64,000 nt of DNA from Azospirillum sp. TSH58 (GTDB lineage Bacteria > Pseudomonadota > Alphaproteobacteria > Azospirillales > Azospirillaceae), in assembly GCF_003119115.1 (NCBI RefSeq), contig NZ_CP022369.1, forward strand, positions 372,001 through 436,000. Reading direction: 5' to 3'. Below are positions 26,375 through 34,636 of this stretch, piece by piece; position 1 is the first letter of the stretch; the number at the start of each line of letters is the position of its first letter. The translations under genes were made by a program, and so were the position numbers. Below the pieces are notes generated by a model. The model was not told where the DNA came from. It worked only from the letters and a program-made list of their open reading frames with translations, and did no database searches.

Positions 26375-27361
26375 TCACTGCGCCTTCTCGACGAAGGAGG
26401 CGTCCCAGTACTTCTCGATGTCGCCCGACACGTCCTTCGGGATGACGCCCAGCTCGTTGAAGGCCTTGGCCTGACGCTTGATCTGGTCGACCGTGGTGAC
26501 GGAGCCAAGCTCGATCACCTTGGACGCCTCGGCGGCGAGCTTGGTGTCGAGGCCGGTCAGCGACGCGTAGGCCTTGGTGAACTCGTCCGGCGAGGCGGCG
26601 AGCTTCTTCTGCGCCTGCAGATAGGCCCAGACGAACCGCTCCATGGCGGGGCGCTTCTCGGCCATCGACTTGCGGTTGGCGGCCAGCATGCCGAGCTCCG
26701 CGCCGACCGACTTGGACTGGCTGTATTCGAGATTCTTGGCGAAGAAGCCGTAGCCCTCCATCACGGGGATGGATTCGAAGGGCTCCCAGGTGACGATGGC
26801 GTCGACCTCGCCGCGCTGCAGGGCCTGGTCGAAGTTGGCGCCGCCGCCCTGGATGTTCACGGCCTGGAAGCTGTTGTAGGGGATGTTCTTCTCGGTCAGG
26901 GTCGCGGCGAACTGGAACCACACCGCTGAACCGGGGGCGATGGCGACCTTCTTGCCCTTGAGGTCGTCCCAGCTGTCGAGCTTCACGCCCTTGCGGCCGA
27001 TCACGTATTTCGGGGAGCTGCCGACGCCCATGACGCCGACCATGTCGGTGGCGCCCTGGGCCAGCGAGATGGCGAGGTCGGCCGGTCCGACGGTGGCCAT
27101 GTCGAGGGAGCCGGCGAGCAGCGCGGTGCGCGCGTCGGCGTAGCGGGCGAACTCGACCGTTTTCAGCTCGACCCCGAGCTTCTTGAGGTCGTCGGTGATC
27201 ATCACCACCGGGGCGAGATGGCCCACCTTCTGATAGCCCACCGTCAGCTCGACCGGCTTCGGCAGGGGAGCGGGTTCCGCCGCGCGCGCGGCGGGTGACA
27301 AGGCCAGACATCCGGCGATGACCGCGCCGATGGTGTTGAGACCCAGATGCTTCCAGTTCAT
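26375..27361 (-). CDS. ABC transporter substrate-binding protein (TauA/SsuA/NMT1-like)
   Basis: A 328-aa periplasmic protein with a signal peptide (MNWKHLGLNTIGAVIAGCLA... cleavage near ARA-AEP). Features of the nitrate/sulfonate/thiamine-precursor binding family follow: LTVGYQKVGHLAPVV, DARTALLAGSLDMATVGPAD, GKKVAIAPGSAVWFQF and DAIVTWEPFES. The ligand cannot be read from sequence; neighbouring amidase and CoA-pathway genes suggest an organic amide or carboxylate rather than nitrate. It is the first of the three importer genes in transcription order. Confidence 0.9.
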   Translation of the reverse strand: MNWKHLGLNTIGAVIAGCLALSPAARAAEPAPLPKPVELTVGYQKVGHLAPVVMITDDLKKLGVELKTVEFARYADARTALLAGSLDMATVGPADLAISLAQGATDMVGVMGVGSSPKYVIGRKGVKLDSWDDLKGKKVAIAPGSAVWFQFAATLTEKNIPYNSFQAVNIQGGGANFDQALQRGEVDAIVTWEPFESIPVMEGYGFFAKNLEYSQSKSVGAELGMLAANRKSMAEKRPAMERFVWAYLQAQKKLAASPDEFTKAYASLTGLDTKLAAEASKVIELGSVTTVDQIKRQAKAFNELGVIPKDVSGDIEKYWDASFVEKAQ

Positions 27362-27412
27362 GACTTGTCTCCCTGTTTATGGTTCGCCGCCCCGTGGGGC
27401 CGATCCTCCGCC

Positions 27413-28222
27413 TTACTTTCCCTTGAACCCGGGTTCTCTTTTTTGCGCGAAGGCGGCACGCCCCTCCGCGTAATCGGCGCTGGCGAAGCAGCGGGCGACG
27501 AGCGCGTCCACCGTCCCGGTGTCAGCTTGCCCGTCGGTCCGCAGCGCTTCCAGCATGGCCCGTTTCGCCGCGCGCAGCGTCAGCGGCGCGTTTCCGGCGA
27601 TCAGGCCGATATAGTCCTCCACCGCGCCGTCGAAGGCGGACGCGGCGGCCACGCGCTGGACAATGCCGAGGCTCGCCGCCTCGTCCGCCGTCACGATGCG
27701 CGCGCTGAACAGCAGGTCGGCGGCGGCGGCGGCGCCCATCCGCTGCACGACGAGGCGCACCAGGGGGAAGCCGTAGCCGAGCCCGAGCCGGGCGCCCGGC
27801 ATGCGGAAGCGCGCGCCGTCGTCGCTGAGCCGCAGGTCGCAGCACAGCGCCAGCTCCAGCCCGCCGCCGAAGCAGACGCCGCGGATGGCGGCCACCGTCG
27901 GCACGGGGGCTTCGAGAAGCGCCTCGGTCGCCGCCGACACCGCCTCCTCATAGGCGGCGGCCTGGGCGGCGTCGGCGCGGACGGTGCCGAATTCGGAAAT
28001 GTCGGCCCCGGCGGAGAAGGCGCGTTCTCCAGCACCGCGGACCAGCAGGACGCGGACCTCGGGATCGGCCACGGCGCTTGCGATGCGCTCGGGCAGGGAC
28101 CGCCACATCTCCAGCGTCATCGCGTTCAGCCGCCGGGGCTGGTCGAGCGTCAGGCGGGCGATTCCGCCGGACACGTCGAGCCCCACCACGCCGCCAACCG
28201 CTCCCGGTTCCTGATCGGACAT
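27413..28222 (-). CDS. Enoyl-CoA hydratase/isomerase-family protein
   Basis: A 269-aa crotonase-fold protein: AFSAGADISEF (CoA and oxyanion-hole region), GVCFGGGLELALCCDLRL (second oxyanion-hole glycine) and ARLGLGYGFPLVRL, ending in a family-typical EGRAAFAQKREPGFKGK. The ATG shares one base with the CoA-transferase stop (TGATG), so the start is at 28222. It probably acts on the CoA thioester made by the upstream transferase; hydratase, isomerase and hydrolase activities all occur in this fold. Confidence 0.92.
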   Translation of the reverse strand: MSDQEPGAVGGVVGLDVSGGIARLTLDQPRRLNAMTLEMWRSLPERIASAVADPEVRVLLVRGAGERAFSAGADISEFGTVRADAAQAAAYEEAVSAATEALLEAPVPTVAAIRGVCFGGGLELALCCDLRLSDDGARFRMPGARLGLGYGFPLVRLVVQRMGAAAAADLLFSARIVTADEAASLGIVQRVAAASAFDGAVEDYIGLIAGNAPLTLRAAKRAMLEALRTDGQADTGTVDALVARCFASADYAEGRAAFAQKREPGFKGK

Positions 28223-29415
28223 CAGACGATCCCCTGCGCCTTGAGGGCGGCGACGTCCGCCGGGGACAGCCCGATGGCGCCCAGCACCTCCGCCGTGTGC
28301 TCGCCCGCGTCGGGGGCGGGCCGTTCGATGCGGGCGGGCGTGCGCGACAGGCCGACGGGCTGGCCGACGAGGCGCATGGCGCCGCGCGCGGGATGCTCGC
28401 AGGGCACGGCGATGCCGAGATGCCCGACCTGCGGGTCGGCGAAGACCTCGTCCATGCGGTAGATCGGTCCCGCCGGAACCCCTTCCTCCTCCAGCCGCGC
28501 CAGCCAGTCCGCGGTCTTGCGGGTGCGGAACACCTCCTCCAGCAGCGGCTTGAGCGTGGGACGGTTGCGGAAGCGCTGCTCCTGCGTGGCGAACTCGGGG
28601 GCGTCGGCAAGGTCCTCTCGCTCGATGGCCCGGCAGAAGGACCGCCACTGCCCGTCGCCGCCGACGCCGATGTTCAGGTGGCCGTCGGCCGTCGCCATCA
28701 CGCCCATGGGGGTCGAATAGGGATGGTCGTTGCCCGCCGGTTGCGGAACCTCGCCCTCCACCAGATAGCGGGCGGCCTGGAAATCCATCAGGGCGATCTG
28801 GGATTCCAGGAGGGAGGTCTGGACCCATTGCCCCTCGCCGGAGCGGTCGCGTTCCGACAGGGCGACCAGGATGCCGATGGCGGCGTAGAGGCCGGAGGCG
28901 CTGTCGGCGACCGCGATGCCGGCGCGGACCGGTCCCTGGCCGGGAAGGCCGGTCACGCTCATCAGCCCGCCCATGCCCTGGGCGATCTGGTCGAAGCCGG
29001 CGCGGTCGCGGTACGGGCCGGTCTGGCCGTAGCCGGAGATCGAGGCCAGGATGATCCGTGGATTCACCGCCCGCAGCGCCTCGTAGCCGATGCCGAGGCG
29101 GTCCTTCACGTCGGGCCGGTAGTTCTCCACCACCACGTCCGCCGTGCGCACCAGTTCGAGGAACAGGTCCCGGCCCTGCGGGGTGCGGAGGTTGAGCGAG
29201 AGCGACCGCTTGTTGCGGTGCAGGTTCAGCATGTCGTAGCCGTGCCGGGGGCCGCTCATCCCCTCGTTGCGGTCGACGCCCGGCGGCGCCTCGACCTTGA
29301 TGACGTCCGCCCCGAAGTCGGCGAGCACGCGGCAGCAGGTCGGGCCGGCGCGCACGCGCGTGAGATCCAGGACTCGGATGTGCTCAAGAGCTTTTGCGGG
29401 TTCGGATCGGGTCAT
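28222..29415 (-). CDS. Family III CoA transferase (CaiB/BaiF type)
   Basis: A 397-aa protein with the family's opening (IRVLDLTRVRAGPTCCRVLADFGADVIKVE split around the CoA-binding region), NKRSLSLNLRTPQGR, VVVENYRPDV, and GFDQIAQGMGGLMS, whose aspartate matches the catalytic Asp of formyl-CoA transferase. These enzymes move CoA between carboxylates. The start overlaps the amidase stop (ATGA) and its own stop overlaps the enoyl-CoA hydratase start, showing a tightly coupled set. The substrate may be the acid released by the amidase. Confidence 0.93.
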   Translation of the reverse strand: MTRSEPAKALEHIRVLDLTRVRAGPTCCRVLADFGADVIKVEAPPGVDRNEGMSGPRHGYDMLNLHRNKRSLSLNLRTPQGRDLFLELVRTADVVVENYRPDVKDRLGIGYEALRAVNPRIILASISGYGQTGPYRDRAGFDQIAQGMGGLMSVTGLPGQGPVRAGIAVADSASGLYAAIGILVALSERDRSGEGQWVQTSLLESQIALMDFQAARYLVEGEVPQPAGNDHPYSTPMGVMATADGHLNIGVGGDGQWRSFCRAIEREDLADAPEFATQEQRFRNRPTLKPLLEEVFRTRKTADWLARLEEEGVPAGPIYRMDEVFADPQVGHLGIAVPCEHPARGAMRLVGQPVGLSRTPARIERPAPDAGEHTAEVLGAIGLSPADVAALKAQGIV

Positions 29416-30800
29416 GAGCCACGCTCTGCAAGAGGGCTGGGAAAATCGGTGATCTCGCTGGGCCGCCGCCGGTGCCAGCCGGTCCGCGCCTGCAGCGCCG
29501 CGGCCAGGGCCAGCAGCGGGCCGTCCGTTCCCGGACGGCCGACGATCTGGAGCGCCACCGGCATCCCGCGGTCGTCGAAGCCGGCCGGGACGGCGACCGC
29601 CGGCAGGCCGAGGGCGTTGACGAAGCGGGTGTAGGCGCTGAGCTGGTAGAGGGTCGCCGCGCGGAAGGCCGGGGAGGCCGGATCGGCCACGGCGACCGGC
29701 GGCGTGCGGATCGGCATGACCGGCAGCAGGAGGGCGCCGGCTGCGCCGAACAGGCTGTCGAGGATGGGTGCCGTGGCGCCGGACAGCACCGCCTTCGCCG
29801 CGGCGAGGCGGTCCGGCGCGATGTCCAGACCTTTGGCGAGCCGCCGGGCGAGGGTCGGGTCCCGCGCGGCGAGGGCGTGCCCGCCATGCTGGGCCGCCGC
29901 TTCGGCCTGGAGAATGAGGAAGAGGGGATCGGACAGTGATTCGATGGCGGGCAGGCCCGGCCGCTCATCCAATGAGACGCCGCAGGCGGCGATGGCCTCG
30001 GCGGCCTCGCGGCACGCCGTCCGGACCGGCGCTTCGGAGGCCGCGAGCGCATCGGACAGCAGGGCGACACGGGCCGGCGGTTCGGATGGGAACTCCATAC
30101 CCGTTGCCAGAACGGGCGCCAGGAGAACGGGCGCCATGAGTTGGATGTCGCGCGCGCTGCGCGCCAGCAGTCCGATGGTGTCGAGGCTCGGGGCCAGAGT
30201 CATCGCCCCGGCGACCGGCACCGCGCCGTAGGTCGGCTTCCAGGCGGTGACGCCGCAGGCCTGCGCCGGGATGCGCAGCGACCCGGCGGTGTCCGATCCC
30301 AGCGCGGCGAACACCGCGCCGGCCGCCACCGCGACCGCCGACCCGGAGGAGGAGCCACCGGGGACGATGTCGCGGCTCCAGGGGTTGAACGCCTTGCCCA
30401 CGCCGGAGGGCTCGTAGGCCAGGGCCGTCATGGTGGTGAAGCCGATCCGCCGCGCCCCGGCCCTGTCGAGCCGTTCGAGCACCGCCGCCGCCCGTTCCGG
30501 TGCCGTCCCGGCAGCGTCCTCCGCCGCGCCGGGAAGGCCGCAGCCGGGCGAGCGCCCGACGCTGTCGAACATGTCCTTGGCGGCGTAGGGCAGGCCGGCC
30601 AGCGGACCGGTGATTTCCGGTTCGGCGGCGCCAAGCTCGACGAAGCAGCCGAAGCGGGCCTGAACCTCCGGCGCCCAGGCCGCGCAGGCCGCGGCGGCGT
30701 CCTTGCGCGCCGCCGATGGGAGCCCGCTCCAATCCGCGAAACCGGGCCCGGCCCCGTCGGGGTCGTCAGGAACATCGGGGTTCTGGATGGTCCAGGACAT
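29412..30800 (-). CDS. Amidase (amidase-signature family)
   Basis: A 462-aa amidase: catalytic lysine in LPYAAKDMFDS, the glycine/serine motif PGGSSSGSAVAVAAG and the distal serine segment ALGSDTAGSLRIPAQACG give the Ser-cisSer-Lys triad. Family members hydrolyse aliphatic, aromatic or ureide amides (AtzE/GatA-like). I chose the ATG at 30800 because GAGGGAG lies about 7 nt upstream. It is the first enzyme gene of the leftward operon, 95 nt after the LysR gene. No GatB/GatC partners are present, so a tRNA amidotransferase role is unlikely. Confidence 0.92.
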   Translation of the reverse strand: MSWTIQNPDVPDDPDGAGPGFADWSGLPSAARKDAAAACAAWAPEVQARFGCFVELGAAEPEITGPLAGLPYAAKDMFDSVGRSPGCGLPGAAEDAAGTAPERAAAVLERLDRAGARRIGFTTMTALAYEPSGVGKAFNPWSRDIVPGGSSSGSAVAVAAGAVFAALGSDTAGSLRIPAQACGVTAWKPTYGAVPVAGAMTLAPSLDTIGLLARSARDIQLMAPVLLAPVLATGMEFPSEPPARVALLSDALAASEAPVRTACREAAEAIAACGVSLDERPGLPAIESLSDPLFLILQAEAAAQHGGHALAARDPTLARRLAKGLDIAPDRLAAAKAVLSGATAPILDSLFGAAGALLLPVMPIRTPPVAVADPASPAFRAATLYQLSAYTRFVNALGLPAVAVPAGFDDRGMPVALQIVGRPGTDGPLLALAAALQARTGWHRRRPSEITDFPSPLAERGS

Positions 30801-30895
30801 TCGGCCCACTCCCTCATCTCTGAGCCTGATGATGAGGGTCTGCACAGTTGCCTAGAAGAACAATTGCGACACACCTGATTTCGAATTTCTCGAAA

Positions 30896-31798
30896 TCACG
30901 GCTTCGGCAGGGCCTGCTCCCGCAGGAAATCCAGGAGCCTCTGACTCGGCGCGTCCAGCGCGTCCGGGGAGCGGACGCAAATCTCGAAGCTGCGCTCCGC
31001 CCACTCCTCGTCGAGGGCGACCAGTTCCACGCCGAGCGCGGTCGACAGGGGCTGGACGGCGCGCTTCGGCAGGACCCCGACGCCCAGCCCCAGGCTGATC
31101 ATCTGGCACATCACCTCGAAGCTGCGGACCTGGACGCGCACCTTGATGAAGCGGCCCTCCGCCCGCGCCCGCTCGGCGAGCAGCCCGTGCACGGCGGTCC
31201 CGCCCTCCAGCGCCACATGCTCCTCGTCCAGAAGCTCGGTGAAGCGCAGGCTGGGCCGGTCGGCCAGACGGTGCCCGCGCGGCAGCGCCACCCACAGCCG
31301 GTCCTTGGCGTAGGGGTAGCGGACCAGCCCCTCCGTCCCCCGGCCGCCGACGATGACCCCGATGTCGGCCTTCTTGCGGTAGAGCGCATCCAGCGTGTCG
31401 GCGCTGGGGCGTTCCTCCAGCTCCAGCTTGATGCCGGGATTCTCGGCGGCGAAGCGCGAGAGGTCTGCGGCGAGGCATTCCACCAGCGCGGAGGACGATG
31501 CGTAGACGCGGACATGGCCGCGCACGCCGGACCGGTATTCGGCGAGCATCGCCTCAAGCTGCGCCCCCAGATAGACCATGTCGTGGGCGTAGCGGAGCAC
31601 GAGCAGGCCGGCCGGGGTCGGCTCGATGCCGTGCGGGCGCCGCTTCAGCAGCGGCATCCCGGCATCGTGCTCCAGCAGCCGGATGCGCCGGCTGGCGGCG
31701 GACACCGCCAGATTCAGGGCCTCGCTGGCGCGGCTCAGGCTTTTCAGCTCGCAGGCTTTCACGAACAGCCGAAGCGTCGCCAAGTCATGGTGAAGCAC
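30896..31798 (-). CDS. LysR-family transcriptional regulator
   Basis: About 300 aa. The N-terminal winged helix reads LATLRLFVKACELKSLSRASEALNLAVSAASRRIRLLE, followed by the LysR substrate-binding domain (HVRVYASSSALVE, LGLGVGVLP). It is transcribed in the same direction as, and directly before, the amidase operon, which it probably controls. Two in-frame GTG starts are possible: I chose 31798 because GGTGAG lies about 7 nt upstream; 31825 would add nine residues. Confidence 0.9.
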   Translation of the reverse strand: MLHHDLATLRLFVKACELKSLSRASEALNLAVSAASRRIRLLEHDAGMPLLKRRPHGIEPTPAGLLVLRYAHDMVYLGAQLEAMLAEYRSGVRGHVRVYASSSALVECLAADLSRFAAENPGIKLELEERPSADTLDALYRKKADIGVIVGGRGTEGLVRYPYAKDRLWVALPRGHRLADRPSLRFTELLDEEHVALEGGTAVHGLLAERARAEGRFIKVRVQVRSFEVMCQMISLGLGVGVLPKRAVQPLSTALGVELVALDEEWAERSFEICVRSPDALDAPSQRLLDFLREQALPKP

Positions 31799-31919
31799 GG
31801 TCCACTCACCCCATCCGGAATTCACCGGCCATCCGCAACCCGCCGGCCCTCCCAGAGTGCCATTACCGGCGCGGGCGGGCGAGTGCGTTGACAGGGTGAC
31901 GGGATTCAGGGAGACCGGA

Positions 31920-32702
31920 TCACAGCGACAGGTCGAGCACGCGTCCCTCGAACACGCGGTCGCGCGACCCCTCCAGATGCCGGCGCATGCGGGCGCGCGC
32001 GGTGTCGGCGTCGCGGTTGCGGATCGCCTCGAAGATGCCCCGGTGCTCCTCCAGAACGTGGGAGAGCCCGCCGCTCGGTCCCAGCAGCGACGAGCCGTGG
32101 AACTTCATGCCGACGGCGATGTGGTCCTTCAGGGCCTGCATCGACGACGCGTAATAATGGTTGTTCGCGGCGTCCGCGATGGCGGCGTGGAAGGCGAAAT
32201 CCGCGTCGTCCCGGTGCCGGTGGGCGCGGGTCGCGTCGGCCATCAGGTCGAGCGCCGCCACGATGTTGGACAGCGCCGCGTCGTTCCAGCGCAGGGCGGC
32301 GTGGTAGGCGTGGTCCGGCTCGATGGTCAGGCGGAATTCGTAGCAGCGCTGGATGTCGGCGATGGTCTCGACGGGCGCATAGCCGAGCAGCGGCCGGCTT
32401 TCCTCCACCGTCGCCCGCACGAAGCTGCCGGCGCCCTGGCGCGAGTAGATCATCCCCTCGTCGCGCAGCCGGCGCAGCGCCTCGCGCACGATGGGACGCG
32501 AGACCTGGAAGCGCGTGGCGAGTTCGTTCTCCCCCGGCAACCGCTCGTTCGGCTGGTAGTCGCCGGCGCTGATCTGGGTCAGCAGAAGCTGGTAGACGCG
32601 CTGGACGAGAGGCGTGTGGCGCGCCCGCGCCGCGGTGTGGCCCTCGCCATCCCCGGGCATCGGCGAAGCGCCGTCCTCCATCCCCCGATCGCGCGAATCC
32701 AT
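31920..32702 (-). CDS. GntR-family regulator with FCD domain
   Basis: A 260-aa regulator: winged helix LPGENELATRFQVSRPIVREALRRLRDEGMI and FCD ligand domain with metal-binding histidine and aspartate candidates (DADFAFHAAIADAANNHYY, EEHRGIFEAIRNRD). The start at 32702 follows AGGAGAA by 5 nt; an upstream in-frame ATG is unlikely. It is divergent from the truncated acid-sugar kinase gene. GntR regulators of this type commonly control sugar-acid catabolism, so the kinase unit was probably its original target. Confidence 0.92.
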   Translation of the reverse strand: MDSRDRGMEDGASPMPGDGEGHTAARARHTPLVQRVYQLLLTQISAGDYQPNERLPGENELATRFQVSRPIVREALRRLRDEGMIYSRQGAGSFVRATVEESRPLLGYAPVETIADIQRCYEFRLTIEPDHAYHAALRWNDAALSNIVAALDLMADATRAHRHRDDADFAFHAAIADAANNHYYASSMQALKDHIAVGMKFHGSSLLGPSGGLSHVLEEHRGIFEAIRNRDADTARARMRRHLEGSRDRVFEGRVLDLSL

Positions 32703-32784
32703 GCGGTTTTCTCCTGCGACACCCTGCCAACTTGTAAAGATGTAAACCCATTCGGGCGGGTGGTTCAAGCGGAAAAGCAGCAAT

Positions 32785-32802
32785 CAACATTACAACATGT
32801 TG
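32785..32802. promoter_or_regulatory. Inverted repeat, candidate GntR operator
   Basis: CAACAT-N6-ATGTTG lies midway between the divergent GntR gene and the truncated kinase gene, in an AT-richer stretch that also holds the likely promoters. Position and symmetry fit an operator for the GntR protein. Confidence 0.45.
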
Positions 32803-32859
32803 ACAGGTGATTTGTTGTGTGTCTCAATGATCCCGCCTTGAACAACGGGTCGGGATGCC

Positions 32860-33085
32860 ATGCCGCCGCTTCACCTGATCGCCGACGACCTGACCGGCGC
32901 GCTGGACAGCGCGGCGGCCTTCGCCGGTCCGGCCCGCCCGGTCGCGGTCCATTGGGACGGCGTTCCGGCCGGTCTGGCGGCGGGCGTCTCGGTGGCCCTG
33001 GACACCGGCACGCGCGACATCGGCGACGCCGCGGCGGCCCGGCGGCGGGTGACGGCGCTGGCGACCCGCCTGCCGGCCGGGGGCG
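32860..33085 (+). pseudogene. Truncated four-carbon acid sugar kinase (OtnK/DUF1537 N-terminus)
   Basis: The first ~75 residues, MPPLHLIADDLTGALDSAAA onward, match the N-terminus of D-threonate/D-erythronate-type kinases (usual length ~400-430 aa), including the IADDLTGALD motif. Near base 33085 the high-GC coding pattern stops and AT-rich DNA begins; the frame then runs through unrelated sequence to a stop at 33216. The rest of the gene is absent. An insertion/deletion linked to the IS6 remnant at 33222-33471 probably removed it. The gene is therefore almost certainly non-functional. Confidence 0.8.
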
Positions 33086-33221
33086 GGTGTTGCTTTCTTC
33101 TGAAAATTTTCTTTGAAAAATCTGAGCGCCAAAGACATTGTTTTCTCAACACCAGAGCGACCCTCTCCCTCCGGAATCAATGGTCTAATCAGAGTTTTTT
33201 TAAGGAAAGTTTCTAATAGCA
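33086..33221. other. AT-rich joint segment of unknown origin
   Basis: About 135 bp, strikingly AT-rich compared with both sides, with a run cagagttttttt near 33190. It joins the broken kinase gene to the IS6 remnant. I recognise no coding content. Confidence 0.6.
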
Positions 33222-33471
33222 AACTCACGACCGACCTTCAGCCCCCACTGGCGCACCGTCTCGTGGCTGACGGTGATGCCGCGCGCCGCCAGCAGCTCCT
33301 CGACCATCCGCAGACTGAGCGGAAAGCGGAAGTACAGCCAATCCGCCGTCGCAATGATCTCGGCTGGATAGCGAAAGCCGGCGTAGCGGGGATCGGGACG
33401 CGTCGTCATGCCGTCCCATACCCCGCCTCCGTCGACCCGGGCAACTGAGTGATCAACAAGTTGACAGTGCC
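33222..33471 (-). mobile_element. IS6-family-like element remnant (5' end of transposase and terminal repeat)
   Basis: The leftward fragment encodes MTTRPDPRYAGFRYPAEI through TVSHETVRQWG from an ATG at 33409 and then breaks off near 33222. Upstream of the ATG, the terminal inverted repeat tcaacaagttgacagtgcc ends at 33471. The same transposase start and repeat are seen, in the opposite direction, at 63308-63440, so this is a truncated copy of that element. It lacks the catalytic DDE residues and cannot be active. Confidence 0.85.
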
Positions 33472-33473
33472 TG

Positions 33474-33584
33474 CGCCAGTACCTGTGGTTCGAACAGGCC
33501 GCTATGTCGCCCCATGAGGGTGACATGCTCAAAGTGCAGCCGATCCTCCGACGGCTCGTCGACGCCGCCTGCTACGCGCCGTAA
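33474..33584 (+). pseudogene. 3' fragment of an unrecognised gene next to the IS end
   Basis: An open frame from the IS boundary encodes 36 residues (RQYLWFEQAAMSPHEGDMLK...) and stops at 33584. Composition and codon use look like a genuine gene end, with no start of its own, so it is probably the tail of a gene cut by the IS insertion. I do not recognise the family. Confidence 0.35.
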
Positions 33585-33664
33585 TCCCAATCACCCCGTA
33601 CCGCTGCTGGATTTATGAACCGGCTCCTAGCCGAGACGGCAATTTTGTAATGCGCAAAGTCGAA

Positions 33665-33844
33665 CTATCGCAGAAGAGGAACAACCATCGGTTTGTTCTC
33701 GAGAGAGCGAACATCACTATTATAGCCAAAAATTAGATATCCAGCAATGGCTATCAATCCCACGGCAGCAGTGATCTTTATTGCCAGGATGATGAGGCAT
33801 TTGTATTGGGCTCTTTCCATTGGCTTCCTGCGGCTGTGCGTCAT
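33665..33844 (-). CDS. Possible small single-pass membrane protein
   Basis: About 59 aa with one strong hydrophobic stretch (CLIILAIKITAAVGLIAIAG) followed by a short tail. AGGA lies 8 nt before an ATG at 33844; a second possible start, with AGGAAG upstream, is at 33820. The region is AT-richer than its neighbours and the protein is not recognised. It lies downstream of, and in the same direction as, the lipoprotein gene. Confidence 0.35.
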   Translation of the reverse strand: MTHSRRKPMERAQYKCLIILAIKITAAVGLIAIAGYLIFGYNSDVRSLENKPMVVPLLR

Positions 33845-33949
33845 GTTCATTATCCTGAGAGAGCTGGATATATTTTTGCGACGCGAGGCGCCCGAACGTT
33901 CTCAACTTTTCTTGATCTGCGAACGCCGAAGTCCGTTCGGTCCATGCCG

Positions 33950-34477
33950 TTAACGCCGACCACCCAACCTACCGCCACCCACCCTGCCTCCACTAAAGCT
34001 GCCGCGATCAAACGAGCCGGTCCGGGCTCCTGCACCACTGCGATCCAGGCCACCGCTGGATCCTGCCGGGAAGCGCGATGGCCCGGCCGCGGCAGGTGTC
34101 ACGGAACGGAGCGTCCCATCGCGGACGCGGGTCTGCATGCTGGAAACCACCTGTTGTCGCTTCTCCGCATCCAAGCCGCTCCATGCTTGTTGCACGCGCT
34201 CGCGCTCGTCGGCGCTGAGAGCGTTCCACCGGTCCCGAATTTGCTCCTTCTCCTCGGGTGAGAGCGTGTCCCATTTCTGCTTGAGCGCGGCCTTCTGCTC
34301 GTCGGTCAACCCGGCGAGAAAGTCCACGTCACCCTCATCATAGTAGTAGACCCAATCGTCACCATAGGATGGGTAGCCCCAAGGATCGTTCACATAAGCA
34401 ACGCTTCCCGAGCCGGCACAGCCGGCCAGGACGACGCCCCCCAATGCTCCCGCCAGAAATCCGCGTCGCGACCACAT
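33950..34477 (-). CDS. Small lipoprotein with charged helical core and Gly-rich tail
   Basis: A 175-aa protein with a lipoprotein signal: RRGFLAGALGGVVLAGC, lipobox LAGC at residues 17-20. A Tyr/Asp-rich segment follows (YPSYGDDWVYYYDEGD), then repeated helices of the DUF3106-like type (LTDEQKAALKQKWDTLSPEE, ALSADERERVQQAWSGL) that could form a coiled structure, and a Gly/Ser/Arg-rich disordered tail. It would sit in the cell envelope. The start is preceded by AAGGGAG. Function is unknown; similar helical repeats occur in periplasmic metal/stress proteins, but the link is weak. Confidence 0.7.
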   Translation of the reverse strand: MWSRRGFLAGALGGVVLAGCAGSGSVAYVNDPWGYPSYGDDWVYYYDEGDVDFLAGLTDEQKAALKQKWDTLSPEEKEQIRDRWNALSADERERVQQAWSGLDAEKRQQVVSSMQTRVRDGTLRSVTPAAAGPSRFPAGSSGGLDRSGAGARTGSFDRGSFSGGRVGGGRLGGRR

Positions 34478-34636
34478 GCCGATCGCTCCCTTGTTTGCAG
34501 GTTGGAAGAACGTAAGTCTTGGTCGAAATCGCGAGCGTGCTGCTGGTCACTTGGCTTGGTTATCATTTGGATTTTGCTGCGCCATCCACCCATCGTTTAA
34601 GCCGGTATCGGTATGACGACCGTGCCGATCGGCGCT

